Shown here: positions 18,634-27,639 of the stretch, in pieces
Position numbering within the stretch: position 1 is the stretch's first letter
Layout: each line of letters begins with the position of its first letter
NCBI RefSeq assembly: GCF_014648115.1
Contig: NZ_BMQM01000002.1
Coordinates: forward strand, 1 to 64,000
DNA from: Deinococcus seoulensis
Lineage (GTDB): Bacteria; Deinococcota; Deinococci; Deinococcales; Deinococcaceae
Direction of reading: 5' to 3'
DNA length: 64,000 nt
The notes under the pieces: generated by a model
The model's database searches: none
What the model was told of the DNA's origin: nothing
What the model saw: only the letters and a program-made list of their open reading frames with translations
Program-made: the position numbers and the translations under genes

Positions 18634-18664
18634 GGTATACGCATTCTGCGCGTAATCGGTTCAA
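18634..18664 (-). promoter_or_regulatory. Promoter of msrPQ
   Basis: On the minus strand TTGAAC (18664-18659) and TATACC (18639-18634) are separated by 19 bases and lie 18 bases before the msrP start. Confidence 0.5.
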
Positions 18665-18677
18665 GTGCCGGGTGCGG

Positions 18678-18690
18678 GGTCACAGTGACC
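18678..18690. promoter_or_regulatory. Palindrome between divergent msrPQ and bmpA
   Basis: GGTCAC-A-GTGACC is a perfect 13-bp palindrome lying 14 bases upstream of the msrPQ -35 and 140 bases before bmpA. It is a candidate operator for either unit. Confidence 0.45.
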
Positions 18691-18830
18691 GCGTTTCGCG
18701 GAACAGATCGCAGGGCGACCGGGCGGTACGGGGGCAGTAATCTAGGATTCTGGTCAGCTTGTCCCTTTTCCTGGGAACAGAATGAAGGCACAATAAAGGC
18801 GAGCGTCACGCCCCACCCTGGAGGTCCACC

Positions 18831-20000
18831 ATGAAAAAAGCACTCCTCGCTGCCCTGCCCCTCTCCCTGGCCCTGCTGAGCACCGCGCTCAGCCCCGCCG
18901 CGCAGGCCCAGCAGACCGGCAAACTGAAAGCCTGCTTCATCTACGTCGGCCCGGTCGGCGACATCGGCTGGAGCTACGCGCACGACCAGGCCCGCAAACT
19001 CAGTGAGAAGGCCCTGCCCTGGCTGGAAACCAAGTACGTCGAAAGCGTGCCCGAAGGTCAGGCCATGCCCGTCATCGACCGCCTTGTGAAGGACAACTGC
19101 AAGGTCATCTTCACCACCTCCTTCGGGTTCATGGACCAGACCGCCGAAGCCGCCAAGAAGTACCCGAACGTGATCTTCGCGCACGCCAGCGGCTTCAAAC
19201 GCGCCCCGAACATGGCGACGTACATGGCGGACTTCTACCAGCTGTACTACCTGAACGGCATGATGGCCGCCGCCGTCAGCAAGAGCGACAAGCTCGGGTA
19301 CGTCGCCGCGTTCCCCGTCCCGGAACTCAAGCGGCACATCAGCGCCTTCGCCATGGGCGCGCGCGCCGTGAACCCCAAGGCGACCGTCAGCGTCAAGTGG
19401 ATCAACGCGTGGTTCGACCCGAACAAGGCCCGCGAGGCCGCCGAGAGCCTGATCAGCGAGGGCGCCGGCGCGCTGGCCTTCACCGAGGACACCGCCACCG
19501 TCGTGCAGACCGCCGGGGCGCGCAAGATCCCGGTGTTCGCGCACTACACCCCCATGTACAAGTTCGCGCCCGACTACGTCGTCAGCGGACAGCTGGTCCA
19601 CTGGGAGAAGATCTACATCGACTTCCTGACCAAGGTGCATAACGGCACGTACACCACCAAGAACCTCCAGAACGTCGACTACTGGAACCTGCTGCGCGGC
19701 GGCAGCGTGGAACTCGGCGCGCAGGACGGCATGGCCATCAACCCCAAGTGGATCCCCGCGCTGAAAGCCAAGACCATCACCGTGGCCGGAAAGAAAACCA
19801 CCGTCTACGACCGCGTCATGGCCCTGAAAACCGAGATGGAGAAGGGCGGCAAGTTCGACCCCTTCACCGGCCCCATCAAGGACCGCAACGGCATCCTGCG
19901 CGTTCCCGCCGGGAAGGTCGCCAGCATCGGCGAACTGAACAGCATGGCCTGGGTCGTGCCCGGCGTGACCGGACAGGTCGCCGACGAACCCAAGAAGTAA
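18831..20000 (+). CDS. BMP-family substrate-binding protein of the nucleoside ABC importer
   Basis: This 389-residue exported protein has a clear signal peptide (LLAALPLSLALLSTALSPAAQA) cut before QQTGK. It has the BMP fold: FIYVGPVGDIGWSYAHDQ at the ligand site, VIFTTSFGFMDQT, ADFYQLYYLNGMMAAA and ALAFTEDTATVVQ. BMP proteins bind nucleosides or purines. There is no lipobox Cys, unlike most members, so membrane attachment must be by other means. A strong GGAGG ribosome-binding site precedes the ATG. It is expressed from its own promoter, 3 kb from the ATPase/permease operon with redox genes in between. Confidence 0.92.
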   Translation: MKKALLAALPLSLALLSTALSPAAQAQQTGKLKACFIYVGPVGDIGWSYAHDQARKLSEKALPWLETKYVESVPEGQAMPVIDRLVKDNCKVIFTTSFGFMDQTAEAAKKYPNVIFAHASGFKRAPNMATYMADFYQLYYLNGMMAAAVSKSDKLGYVAAFPVPELKRHISAFAMGARAVNPKATVSVKWINAWFDPNKAREAAESLISEGAGALAFTEDTATVVQTAGARKIPVFAHYTPMYKFAPDYVVSGQLVHWEKIYIDFLTKVHNGTYTTKNLQNVDYWNLLRGGSVELGAQDGMAINPKWIPALKAKTITVAGKKTTVYDRVMALKTEMEKGGKFDPFTGPIKDRNGILRVPAGKVASIGELNSMAWVVPGVTGQVADEPKK

Positions 20001-20025
20001 ACCCGTCGCAGGTTGAAAGTGAACA

Positions 20026-20069
20026 GTTGATGGTTGATGGAGGGATCACCCTTCCGTCAACCATCAACC
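20026..20069. terminator. Long hairpin between convergent bmpA and the hydrolase gene
   Basis: GTTGATGGTTGA (20026-20037) pairs with TCAACCATCAAC (20058-20069), and GGAGGG pairs with CCCTTCC closer to the loop. It contains the stop codon of the minus-strand gene. Confidence 0.7.
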
Positions 20070-20741
20070 CCCGTCCCGCGCCGCGCGGGCCTGCACCTGC
20101 GCGGCCGTCAGGACGCCCCCGTGGCCGGGCCAGATCTCGCGGAGGTCCATGCCCGCCACGGTTTTCAGGGTGGCCAGAGCCTGCGCGTGGTCGTGGTTGT
20201 ATGCCGCGCGGGGCAGGTGCGCGCCGTCTGCGCTGCCCACCACGGCGTCCGCCGCGATCAGCACGCCGCCGCGCCGCAACCCGATCTGCCCGGCCGTGTG
20301 GCCCGGCAGGTGAACGACCTCCCAGCCCAGCACGTCCTGACCCGGAAGCGCCGCCCGCAACGCCGACGCACGGACGTTCGGATGCGCGCGCGACACCAGC
20401 CGCCCCACGCCCGGACGGCCCGCCGGGTACGGCAGGTCATGCACCTCCCCCAGCAGCGCCGGGTGCTCCAGCGGGTGCGCCAGCACGCTCAGGCCCGCCC
20501 GCCCCGCCAGGAACGCGCTGCCCGCATGATCCGGGTGCGCGTGCGTGACCAGCAGCGCGTCCGGCCGGAACGACCGCAGCAGCCGCAGGAACCGCGGCGC
20601 GTGCACCACCGTGCCGGTATCGACCAGCAGACGGCCCTGAGGGGAGGTCAGCAGGAACACGTTGGCGTACATGGGCACGCTGATCAGCTCGGCGCGGGAG
20701 GGCAGCACCCGCCGATGATGCCACGCCCCCGGCCCGCCCAT
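20064..20741 (-). CDS. Metallo-beta-lactamase-fold hydrolase
   Basis: This 225-residue protein has the zinc motif THAHPDHAG, a second ligand block [13 protein letters not shown], and Asp in LIAADAVVG, all standard for the MBL superfamily. The last His is in WPGHGGVL. It is cytosolic. Possible roles include glyoxalase II-like or lactonase activity; the sequence does not settle this. The first ten residues may be upstream of the real start; the core begins at [11 protein letters not shown]. It is divergent to the AhpD-like gene, with 19 bases between the starts. Confidence 0.85.
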   Translation of the reverse strand: MGGPGAWHHRRVLPSRAELISVPMYANVFLLTSPQGRLLVDTGTVVHAPRFLRLLRSFRPDALLVTHAHPDHAGSAFLAGRAGLSVLAHPLEHPALLGEVHDLPYPAGRPGVGRLVSRAHPNVRASALRAALPGQDVLGWEVVHLPGHTAGQIGLRRGGVLIAADAVVGSADGAHLPRAAYNHDHAQALATLKTVAGMDLREIWPGHGGVLTAAQVQARAARDGG

Positions 20742-20760
20742 GCCCTACTCTGGACGGACC

Positions 20761-21324
20761 ATGAACCGAATCTCCTGGCTGGCCGTGCCGGACGAGCAAT
20801 CCGCGCACGAGGGCGTGCAGAAACTCTGGGCGAAAGCCGAGGCGAACCTGGGCTTCGTCCCGAACGTGTTCCGCGCGCAGGCCCTGAACGGCGAAGCGTT
20901 CCTGGCATGGTGGAACGACTTCAACACCCTCGTCAACCGCGACGGGCACCTGAGCCCCCTGGAACGCGAACTGATCGGCGTGACCGTCAGCAGCGTGAAC
21001 CGCTGCGTGTACTGCGCCGTCTCACACGGCGCGGCCCTGCGCGAGTACAGCGGCGACCCCGCCTGGGCCGACACGGTCGCCGTGAACTGGCGGCACGCGG
21101 CCCTCACGGAGCGGCAGGCGGCGCTGTGCGCGTTCGCGGAGAGACTGACGCGCACGCCCGCCGACATGACCGAACGCGACCTCACCCCCCTGCGCGCGGC
21201 GGGCCTGAACGACCACGAAATCCTCGAAGCCACGCAGGTCACCGGCATGTTCAACATGACCAACCGCGTCAGCAGCGCCCTGGGCTTCACACCCAACGCC
21301 GAGTACCACACCCGGAACCGCTGA
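20761..21324 (+). CDS. AhpD-like peroxidase-related protein
   Basis: This 187-residue protein of the carboxymuconolactone decarboxylase/AhpD superfamily has the redox motif [16 protein letters not shown] (Cys-x-x-Cys-x3-His) preceded by [12 protein letters not shown]. Members of this peroxidase-related group may reduce hydroperoxides. The start ATG at 20761 ([13 protein letters not shown]) was chosen over a frame start seven codons upstream. No Shine-Dalgarno is obvious; the TACTCT box at 20744 would make the transcript nearly leaderless. Confidence 0.85.
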   Translation: MNRISWLAVPDEQSAHEGVQKLWAKAEANLGFVPNVFRAQALNGEAFLAWWNDFNTLVNRDGHLSPLERELIGVTVSSVNRCVYCAVSHGAALREYSGDPAWADTVAVNWRHAALTERQAALCAFAERLTRTPADMTERDLTPLRAAGLNDHEILEATQVTGMFNMTNRVSSALGFTPNAEYHTRNR

Positions 21325-21331
21325 CCTGCGC

Positions 21332-21370
21332 GCGGCCGGGTTACTCCCCGCTGCGGGTGTACCCGGCCGC
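21332..21370. terminator. Hairpin between convergent genes
   Basis: GCGGCCGGGT (21332-21341) pairs exactly with ACCCGGCCGC (21361-21370). The right arm falls inside the last codons of the minus-strand secreted protein gene. Confidence 0.7.
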
Positions 21371-22183
21371 ACTCCAACCGCACCCGGACCGGACCAGGTT
21401 CACGGTGCCGCTGTACGTCCCGCCGACCGCCTGACCGTCACTCTTGCGGGTGGCGTTCAGGGTGATGCTGCCACTGACGGTCGCGGTGTTGCTGCCCACA
21501 CTCGCCTCACCTGCGCTGACCGAGTACGACACGTTCGAGTACACCGCCGAATACGAACGGGCGGCGGCCGCCACGGCCCGCTGCGCGGCGCTCTGCGCGG
21601 CCGCCTGCGCGTTCGCGGCGTCCTGATCGCTCGTGAGATTGCACGCAGCCGGGGCACTACTGGTGCCGTCAGACCCGGCGGCCGCGCCCTGTCTCTGCAA
21701 GCCACCCTCGAAGTTCGCCACGTTCACGCGGTAGTTGATGCCCAGCGCGAACCGGGGCGCCGTGATGGGCGCCAGGGCCGTGAAGGTGCGCTGCACCCCG
21801 GCTTCCAGGTACGCCTCGACCGGCACGAGTGCAAGGCCGTACCGGGCGCCCAGTCCGGCGTACGCGACCGGGTCGCCGCCCTCGATGCTGGCGCCCAGCA
21901 GGGCGTACGCGGTCACGTCGCTGGCGCTGAACAGGTCCACGGTCACGCCACCCCCGCCCGCCACGGAACCGGGTTCTCCCTCCAGGTTGCTGGTGCAGTA
22001 CGACACCTGCCCGTACAGGCCCACGCGGTCGGAGCGGACACCAGCGCGCACGCCCGCCACCTGGCAGCCCAGGCCGAGGCTGCTGTTCAGGCCGAGGGTC
22101 ACGTCGGCGGCGCTGGCCGTGCCGGGCAGGGTGGCGGCGCTCAGGGAGAGGGCGGTGGCGGTCAACCAGGTGCGTTTGAACAT
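21341..22183 (-). CDS. Secreted protein of unknown function, possibly beta-barrel
   Basis: This 280-residue protein has a signal peptide (LTATALSLSAATLPGTASA). The middle is rich in alternating hydrophobic and Gly/Ser strands (VGLYGQVSYCTSNL, YAGLGARYGLALVPVEAYLE), as in outer-membrane barrels. An Ala/Gln helix (AANAQAAAQSAAQRAVAAAA) follows, then a C-terminal beta domain ending SGCGWSAAGYTRSGE. Four Cys are spread along the chain. I do not recognise a family. Confidence 0.75.
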   Translation of the reverse strand: MFKRTWLTATALSLSAATLPGTASAADVTLGLNSSLGLGCQVAGVRAGVRSDRVGLYGQVSYCTSNLEGEPGSVAGGGGVTVDLFSASDVTAYALLGASIEGGDPVAYAGLGARYGLALVPVEAYLEAGVQRTFTALAPITAPRFALGINYRVNVANFEGGLQRQGAAAGSDGTSSAPAACNLTSDQDAANAQAAAQSAAQRAVAAAARSYSAVYSNVSYSVSAGEASVGSNTATVSGSITLNATRKSDGQAVGGTYSGTVNLVRSGCGWSAAGYTRSGE

Positions 22184-22251
22184 GCGGACTCCAGTGGTGC
22201 GTGAAGATCGGGGCGCAGGGCAGTGGGAACAGCGGTCGGGCGCCGCGAAGG

Positions 22252-22305
22252 GCGGCGCGGTCAGGAGGAGGCGACCTGCTCAACCTAACATCCTGACCGC
22301 GCCGC
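22252..22305. terminator. 15-bp inverted repeat between hbd and the secreted protein gene
   Basis: GCGGCGCGGTCAGGA (22252-22266) pairs perfectly with TCCTGACCGCGCCGC (22291-22305) across a 24-base loop, followed on the plus strand by TTT. It lies downstream of hbd and upstream of the secreted-protein gene. The rest of 22184-22396 shows no gene. Confidence 0.55.
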
Positions 22306-22396
22306 TTTCATGGGTGGTACGGATTCCAGCGGCTGCCGACCCGGTTCAGTGCGCGCGGCCGGAAGGGACGGGCAGAGTGAGCGGGCGCATGGCCCT

Positions 22397-23233
<837 letters not shown>

Positions 23234-23245
23234 AGGAACTCCTGT

Positions 23246-23686
23246 TCAGTCCGGTCTGCCCCGGACGGGAAAACGTTCAAGAATGGTGTCCAACTGCCGG
23301 ATGATTCCGGGCAGGTACGTCTGATCCAGTTCCAGCTGGAAGGTGTGCATCTGGTTGATGTGGTCGGGGGTCAACTCGATCTGAGTGCGCACCTGCCCCG
23401 TCGGGCCGCAGTCGAGGTGCACCCTCAGATTCGGCTCCAGGGGCTGAAGTTTGGCCGTTCCCGTCAGCGTCTCGTTCATGCGCCGCAGCTCCGTCAGAAA
23501 CGCGGCGAGGTCACTGGTCATCAGGAATGGTCCCGCAGCGCGCACCCAGGCCTGTCCGGGTAGGTCGATCTCGGCGGCGACGTCCAGCCAGTTCGCATCC
23601 CAGAAGTCCGCCCCGTCGGGCACCTGGCCCTGATGGACGGTCACCGTGAGGGGGCCGACCTGAAAGGTCAGTCCGTCCAGACTCAC
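23246..23686 (-). CDS. Small protein resembling WapI-type immunity proteins
   Basis: This 146-residue cytosolic protein has the pattern FWDANWLDVAAEIDLPGQAWV followed by GPFLMTSDLAAFLTELR and a strand-rich C-terminus (RTQIELTPDHINQMHTFQLELDQTYL). The same layout is seen in WapI-family immunity proteins, but no toxin gene is next to it. Its ATG overlaps the stop of the YciI-like gene (ATGA). The family call is by pattern and tentative. Confidence 0.6.
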   Translation of the reverse strand: MSLDGLTFQVGPLTVTVHQGQVPDGADFWDANWLDVAAEIDLPGQAWVRAAGPFLMTSDLAAFLTELRRMNETLTGTAKLQPLEPNLRVHLDCGPTGQVRTQIELTPDHINQMHTFQLELDQTYLPGIIRQLDTILERFPVRGRPD

Positions 23687-23997
23687 TCGACGAGCGGGAC
23701 ACCCTCGATCTGCACGGCCCGGCCGCGTTTGACGGGGTTGAAAGCGGTGTACCTGTAGCGCGAGCAGCCCGCCTGGACGAAGGGGTCGTGGTCGAACAGG
23801 TCCACGAGTTCCTGCAGGGTGTCGGCCTGCGCGACGATCACGCCGCCGGTGTTATCAACCTTGCGGCCGCTGGTGAGGAACACGCCGCTTTTGTAGTGCT
23901 GGTCGAGCCATTCGCGGTGGGCGGGCGTGACCCTGGCGACTTCGTCTCCGGTTTTGACGTAGGTGCTTTCGATGATCCACAGGGTCGGGGTTGCCAT
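23683..23997 (-). CDS. YciI-like ferredoxin-fold protein
   Basis: This 104-residue protein begins TLWIIESTYVKTGDEVARV, has a Glu/His pair in PAHREWLDQHYKSGVFLTSGRK, and GGVIVAQADTLQELVDLFDHDPFVQAG, which is the YCII pattern with the His-Asp dyad in DHDPF. The function of the family is unsettled. It sits four bases after the thiolase gene. Confidence 0.88.
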   Translation of the reverse strand: MATPTLWIIESTYVKTGDEVARVTPAHREWLDQHYKSGVFLTSGRKVDNTGGVIVAQADTLQELVDLFDHDPFVQAGCSRYRYTAFNPVKRGRAVQIEGVPLVE

Positions 23998-24001
23998 GCC
24001 T

Positions 24002-25183
24002 TTAGCCTACCCGCTTGACGGCCAGGGCGAGGCCGTTGCCGCCGCCCATGCACAGGGTGGCGATGCCGGTTTCCCTGTTCTGTTGCTTCAGGGCGTGCAG
24101 GAGCGTGACGAGGATGCGCGCGCCGGATGCGCCGATGGGGTGGCCGAGGGCAACCGCGCCGCCGTTCACGTTGACGCGGGCGGGGTCGAGGCCGAGTTCG
24201 CGGGCAACGGCGAGGCTCTGGACGCTGAACGCCTCGTTCAGTTCCCACAGGTCCACATCACTGGCCTGCCAGCCGAGCTTGGTCAGGAGTTTCTGCGTGG
24301 CGGGGACGGGCGTCATCATGACCCACTCGGGCGCGAGGCCGCCCGTGGCGTAGTCGATGATCTCGGCGAGGGGGGTCAGGCCGTGCGCCTGGGCGAAGTC
24401 GGCGCTGACGACCATCAGGCTGGCGGCGCCGTCGTTCAGGCCGGGGGCGTTCCCGGCAGTGACCGAGCCGTCCTTCTTGAAGGCAGGTTTGAGGCGGCCC
24501 AGGGTGTCCTCGCTGGTGTCGGCGCGGGGGCCCTCGTCGGTGTCGACGACGGTGTCGCCCTTGCGGCCTTTCACGGTGACGGGCACGATCTCGTCGGTGA
24601 AGCGGCCTTCCTGCTGCGCGGCGATGGCGCGGCGGTGGCTCTGCGTGGCGTAGGCGTCCTGTTCCTCGCGGGTGATGGCGTACTTCTCGGCGACGCGTTC
24701 GCCGGTCAGGCCCATGCCCTCGTCATTGATGGAGCACCACAGGCCGTCCTGGGTGTTCGCGTCGAGGACCTGCGCGTGGCCCAGGCGGTAGCCCTTGCGC
24801 GCGCCGGGCAGCAGGTGCGGGGCGTTACTCATGGATTCCATGCCCCCGGCGAGGACGGCGTGCTGGTCCCCGGCGCGGATGCTCTGCGCGGCGAGGATCA
24901 CGGCTTTCAGGCCGCTGCCGCACACCTTGTTGATGGTCAGCGCGCCGACCTCGTTCGTCAGTCCGGCTTTCAGGGCGGCCTGCCGGGCGGGGTTCTGCCC
25001 GCTGCCCGCCTGCACGACCTGACCCATGACGACTTCCTCGATGAATGCGGCGTCCAGGCCGCTGCGGCGCAGGGTCTCACGGAGGGTGGTGGCGCCCAGG
25101 TCGACGGCGCTGACGCTCTCGAGGCTGCCGAGGAACTTCCCGGTGGGCGTGCGGCTGGCCGCGACGATCACTGCTCTTTGCAT
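24002..25183 (-). CDS. Acetyl-CoA C-acetyltransferase (thiolase)
   Basis: This 393-residue thiolase has active-site Cys88 ([12 protein letters not shown]), His in [12 protein letters not shown] and the C-terminal Cys in [26 protein letters not shown] and [12 protein letters not shown] are also typical. It condenses two acetyl-CoA to acetoacetyl-CoA or cleaves 3-ketoacyl-CoA. With hbd in the same direction it forms part of an acyl-CoA module. The gene appears to begin the run of minus-strand genes that ends with hbd. Confidence 0.93.
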   Translation of the reverse strand: MQRAVIVAASRTPTGKFLGSLESVSAVDLGATTLRETLRRSGLDAAFIEEVVMGQVVQAGSGQNPARQAALKAGLTNEVGALTINKVCGSGLKAVILAAQSIRAGDQHAVLAGGMESMSNAPHLLPGARKGYRLGHAQVLDANTQDGLWCSINDEGMGLTGERVAEKYAITREEQDAYATQSHRRAIAAQQEGRFTDEIVPVTVKGRKGDTVVDTDEGPRADTSEDTLGRLKPAFKKDGSVTAGNAPGLNDGAASLMVVSADFAQAHGLTPLAEIIDYATGGLAPEWVMMTPVPATQKLLTKLGWQASDVDLWELNEAFSVQSLAVARELGLDPARVNVNGGAVALGHPIGASGARILVTLLHALKQQNRETGIATLCMGGGNGLALAVKRVG

Positions 25184-25216
25184 GCGCGCAGCATAGCGCG
25201 CCCTGCCTAACGGGCG

Positions 25217-25498
25217 TTAGGTTGGCGTCCACCACACCCGGCCCGCGAACCCACCGCGCGCGTCCGCCTTGGCGCAGCGCAGCGCCTCCAGGTCCTCCGG
25301 GGTCAGGTCGTGCAGGGCCGCCAGGGCGCGCAGCACCTCCACCACGTCGGCCAGTTCCTCGGGCTCGCCGGACTGCAGGTACTCCGCGACCTCCTCCTCC
25401 AGCTTGGCGCGCAGCGCGGCGCGGTACTCCTCCCCACTCAACTGGCGGGTCTGTCCGCCGAAGAGGTCCGGGATGCGGTCGCGCACGAGTTTACCCAT
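25217..25498 (-). CDS. MazG-like nucleotide pyrophosphohydrolase
   Basis: This 93-residue all-alpha protein starts KLVRDRIPDLF and has the acidic metal-binding helices KLEEEVAEYL and ELADVVEVLRALAA, as in phosphoribosyl-ATP pyrophosphohydrolase-like MazG proteins. It probably hydrolyses non-canonical NTPs or a related substrate. ATG at 25498 is the start; longer open frame upstream belongs to the antisense of ffh. Confidence 0.85.
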   Translation of the reverse strand: MGKLVRDRIPDLFGGQTRQLSGEEYRAALRAKLEEEVAEYLQSGEPEELADVVEVLRALAALHDLTPEDLEALRCAKADARGGFAGRVWWTPT

Positions 25499-25565
25499 GC
25501 CGGGCAGCGTAGCAGTCGGCACCCACGGCACAGACGCGGATGGGGCTGCGTGGTAGCGTGACAGC

Positions 25566-26906
25566 ATGTTTGAGTCCCTGGGCAACAAGTTGCAGGACAT
25601 CCTGGACCGGGTGGGTAAGGAACGCCAGCTGACCGAGGCGCAGGTCAAGGCCGCGATGCGCGAGATCCGCATGGCGCTGCTGGAAGCCGACGTGAACTTC
25701 GGCGTCGCGAAGGACTTCGTGGCGAAGGTCAGCGAGAAGGCCGTCGGGCAGTCCGTCGAGGGCAGCCTGACCGCCGGACAGACCGTCGTGAAACTCGTGC
25801 ACGACGAACTGATCGAGACGCTGGGCGGCAAGACCATCCAGCCGGAACTGAAGACCGAGGGCAACGTCTGGTTCATGGTCGGCCTGCAGGGGGCCGGGAA
25901 GACCACCAGCACCGGCAAGCTCGCCGCGCACTACAAGAGCAAGGGCCGCCGCGTCCTGCTGGTCGCCGCCGACACGCAGCGCCCCGCCGCACGCGACCAG
26001 CTGGAAGTCCTTGCCAAACAGGTGGGCGTGCCGGTTCTGAAGGTCGCGGACGGCGAGAGCCCCGCCGAGACGAAACGCCGCGTGGACGAGCACCTGAAGA
26101 CCGACTTCCGTGACCTCGTGATCGTGGACACCGCCGGCCGCCTCCAGATCGACGAGGCGCTGATGGACCAGCTGGCCGACCTGCAGCGCGTCATGCAGCC
26201 CACCGAGAGTCTGCTCGTCGTGGACGCCATGACCGGCCAGGAGGCGCTGAACGTCGCGCAGACCTTCGATCAGCGCGTGAACGTCACGGGCCTGATCATC
26301 ACGAAGATGGACGGCGACGCGCGCGGCGGCGCGGCCCTCTCGGCGCGCAGCGTGACCGGCAAACCCATCTACTTCGCGGGCACCAGCGAGAAGATCGCCG
26401 GACTGGACGCCTTCCACCCCGACCGGGTCGCGGGCCGCATCCTCGGCATGGGCGACGTGCTCGGCCTGATCGAACGCGCGCAGCAGGCCGACCTGAAAGC
26501 CATGGAAGTCAAGAAACCCGGCGACTTCGACCTGGAGGACCTGCTGCTGCAACTGCGGCAGATCCGCAAGATGGGCCCCCTGGGCGACCTGCTCAAACTC
26601 ATTCCCGGCATGAGCCGCGCGCTGCCCGAGGGCTTCAACATCGACGAGGCGCAACTCCAGCGGATCGACGCGATGATCAGCTCCATGACCGTCAAGGAAC
26701 GCCGCAACCCCAAGATCATCGACGGACGCCGCCGCAAACGCATCGCCGCCGGCAGCGGCCACACCGTGCAGGACATCAACAAACTCCTGAAAATGCACGA
26801 GCAGATGAAGGACATGATGAAGATGCTCCAGCGCATGAGCGGCCCCGGCGGCAAGGGCATGAAACCACCCCGCATGCCGAACGTCCCCCCCAGCATGAAA
26901 CGCTGA
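25566..26906 (+). CDS. ffh: Signal recognition particle protein Ffh
   Basis: This 446-residue GTPase has an N-domain, then the G domain with [36 protein letters not shown] and [10 protein letters not shown], and a Met-rich M domain ([20 protein letters not shown]) that binds 4.5S RNA and signal peptides. It targets nascent membrane proteins to FtsY. No Shine-Dalgarno is seen; a TAGCGT box eight bases before the ATG suggests a leaderless or short-leader transcript. Confidence 0.96.
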   Translation: MFESLGNKLQDILDRVGKERQLTEAQVKAAMREIRMALLEADVNFGVAKDFVAKVSEKAVGQSVEGSLTAGQTVVKLVHDELIETLGGKTIQPELKTEGNVWFMVGLQGAGKTTSTGKLAAHYKSKGRRVLLVAADTQRPAARDQLEVLAKQVGVPVLKVADGESPAETKRRVDEHLKTDFRDLVIVDTAGRLQIDEALMDQLADLQRVMQPTESLLVVDAMTGQEALNVAQTFDQRVNVTGLIITKMDGDARGGAALSARSVTGKPIYFAGTSEKIAGLDAFHPDRVAGRILGMGDVLGLIERAQQADLKAMEVKKPGDFDLEDLLLQLRQIRKMGPLGDLLKLIPGMSRALPEGFNIDEAQLQRIDAMISSMTVKERRNPKIIDGRRRKRIAAGSGHTVQDINKLLKMHEQMKDMMKMLQRMSGPGGKGMKPPRMPNVPPSMKR

Positions 26907-26919
26907 CCCCCCGCCCACC

Positions 26920-26953
26920 ACACCCGCCCCTGCGCATCAGCCGGGGCGGGTGT
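26920..26953 (+). terminator. Terminator of ffh
   Basis: ACACCCGCCCC (26920-26930) pairs with GGGGCGGGTGT (26943-26953). The last T of the stem is the first base of the tRNA promoter's -35 box. Confidence 0.75.
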
Positions 26954-26981
26954 TGACACTCCGGCACGAGCCACATATACT
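26953..26981 (+). promoter_or_regulatory. Strong promoter of tRNA-Lys
   Basis: TTGACA (26953-26958) and TATACT (26976-26981) are separated by 17 bases, close to consensus, 51 bases before the mature tRNA. Confidence 0.85.
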
Positions 26982-27032
26982 CACTCCCGCTGAGAACGCG
27001 CCCGAACGGCACGCGCAAGGCAAACACAAGCT

Positions 27033-27108
<76 letters not shown>

Positions 27109-27111
27109 GAA

Positions 27112-27143
27112 AAACCCCGTCCCAGACGGGGTTTCTTGTTTTA
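27112..27143 (+). terminator. Terminator of tRNA-Lys
   Basis: AAACCCCGT (27112-27120) pairs with ACGGGGTTT (27126-27134), followed by CTTGTTTTA. This is a classical intrinsic terminator with a T-rich tail. Confidence 0.88.
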
Positions 27144-27156
27144 CTTCCACCCGCTG

Positions 27157-27197
27157 ACGTGGCCCACTGTGCCCCGCGTGGCCCAAACGTGGCCCAC
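27157..27197 (+). repeat. Three direct repeats of CGTGGCCCA near the tRNA (possible integrase arm sites)
   Basis: ACGTGGCCCAC (27157-27167), GCGTGGCCCAA (27176-27186) and ACGTGGCCCAC (27187-27197) lie just past the tRNA terminator, with spacings of 19 and 11 bases. Short direct repeats beside an integrase gene are typical of arm-type binding sites. Confidence 0.45.
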
Positions 27198-27362
27198 CGC
27201 GTTTCAGGGGGTCACCCTGCCCGGTCCCGCTCGAAGACCCCCCTGGCCCCGGCCTGAACCGTCAGCGACCGCCGCCGGGCCAGGATGACCCGCCCCCTGG
27301 CCCGGTCCTCTTCGCAAAAAAAACACGTCAAAAAAACTCTGGCCTATATACCCCCTAAAAAT

Positions 27363-27547
27363 CTGGGGACATTGGGGACTCAAGCCGTTTCACGCCGTCT
27401 GACACGAATAAAAACCCGGTCCCCACAAAAAACAGGGGTGGGGACTCACTTCCAGAAAACGCCGTGCAGGACAGCGTTTCTCCGTGTCCCCACTTTTGGG
27501 ACTTTGCGTCCCCACTCTGGGGACTCAGGCCGTTCAGGGGTGGGGAC
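27363..27547. repeat. Cluster of eight TGGGGAC repeats in a 0.5 kb noncoding block
   Basis: GGGGAC occurs on the plus strand at 27365, 27374, 27440, 27519 and 27542, and as GTCCCCAC at 27419, 27486 and 27508. Three copies extend to TGGGGACTCA. A 17-bp unit TGGGGACTCA(A/G)GCCGTT is found at 27373 and 27518. No gene is visible from 27144 to 27639; the block also has an AT-rich stretch (27317-27360) and C-runs near the integrase stop. It looks like an iteron or recombination-accessory region. Confidence 0.65.
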
Positions 27548-27639
27548 CGGCGCAGGAACCGGCGAAGAGGGACGGTCAGACCGCCCCCCCGCACCCCCCC
27601 CGCCTTTCCAGCGTGCCGACCGCACGCCCTGGCCCTGGC

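Noticed and set aside
18750..18800. Consensus promoter for bmpA
   Set aside because: TTGTCC and an ACAATA box are present but about 25 bases apart, too far for a standard sigma-70 promoter, so I did not list it.
27363..27547. CRISPR array at the TGGGGAC cluster
   Set aside because: Units are short, unevenly spaced and in both orientations, and no cas gene is near.
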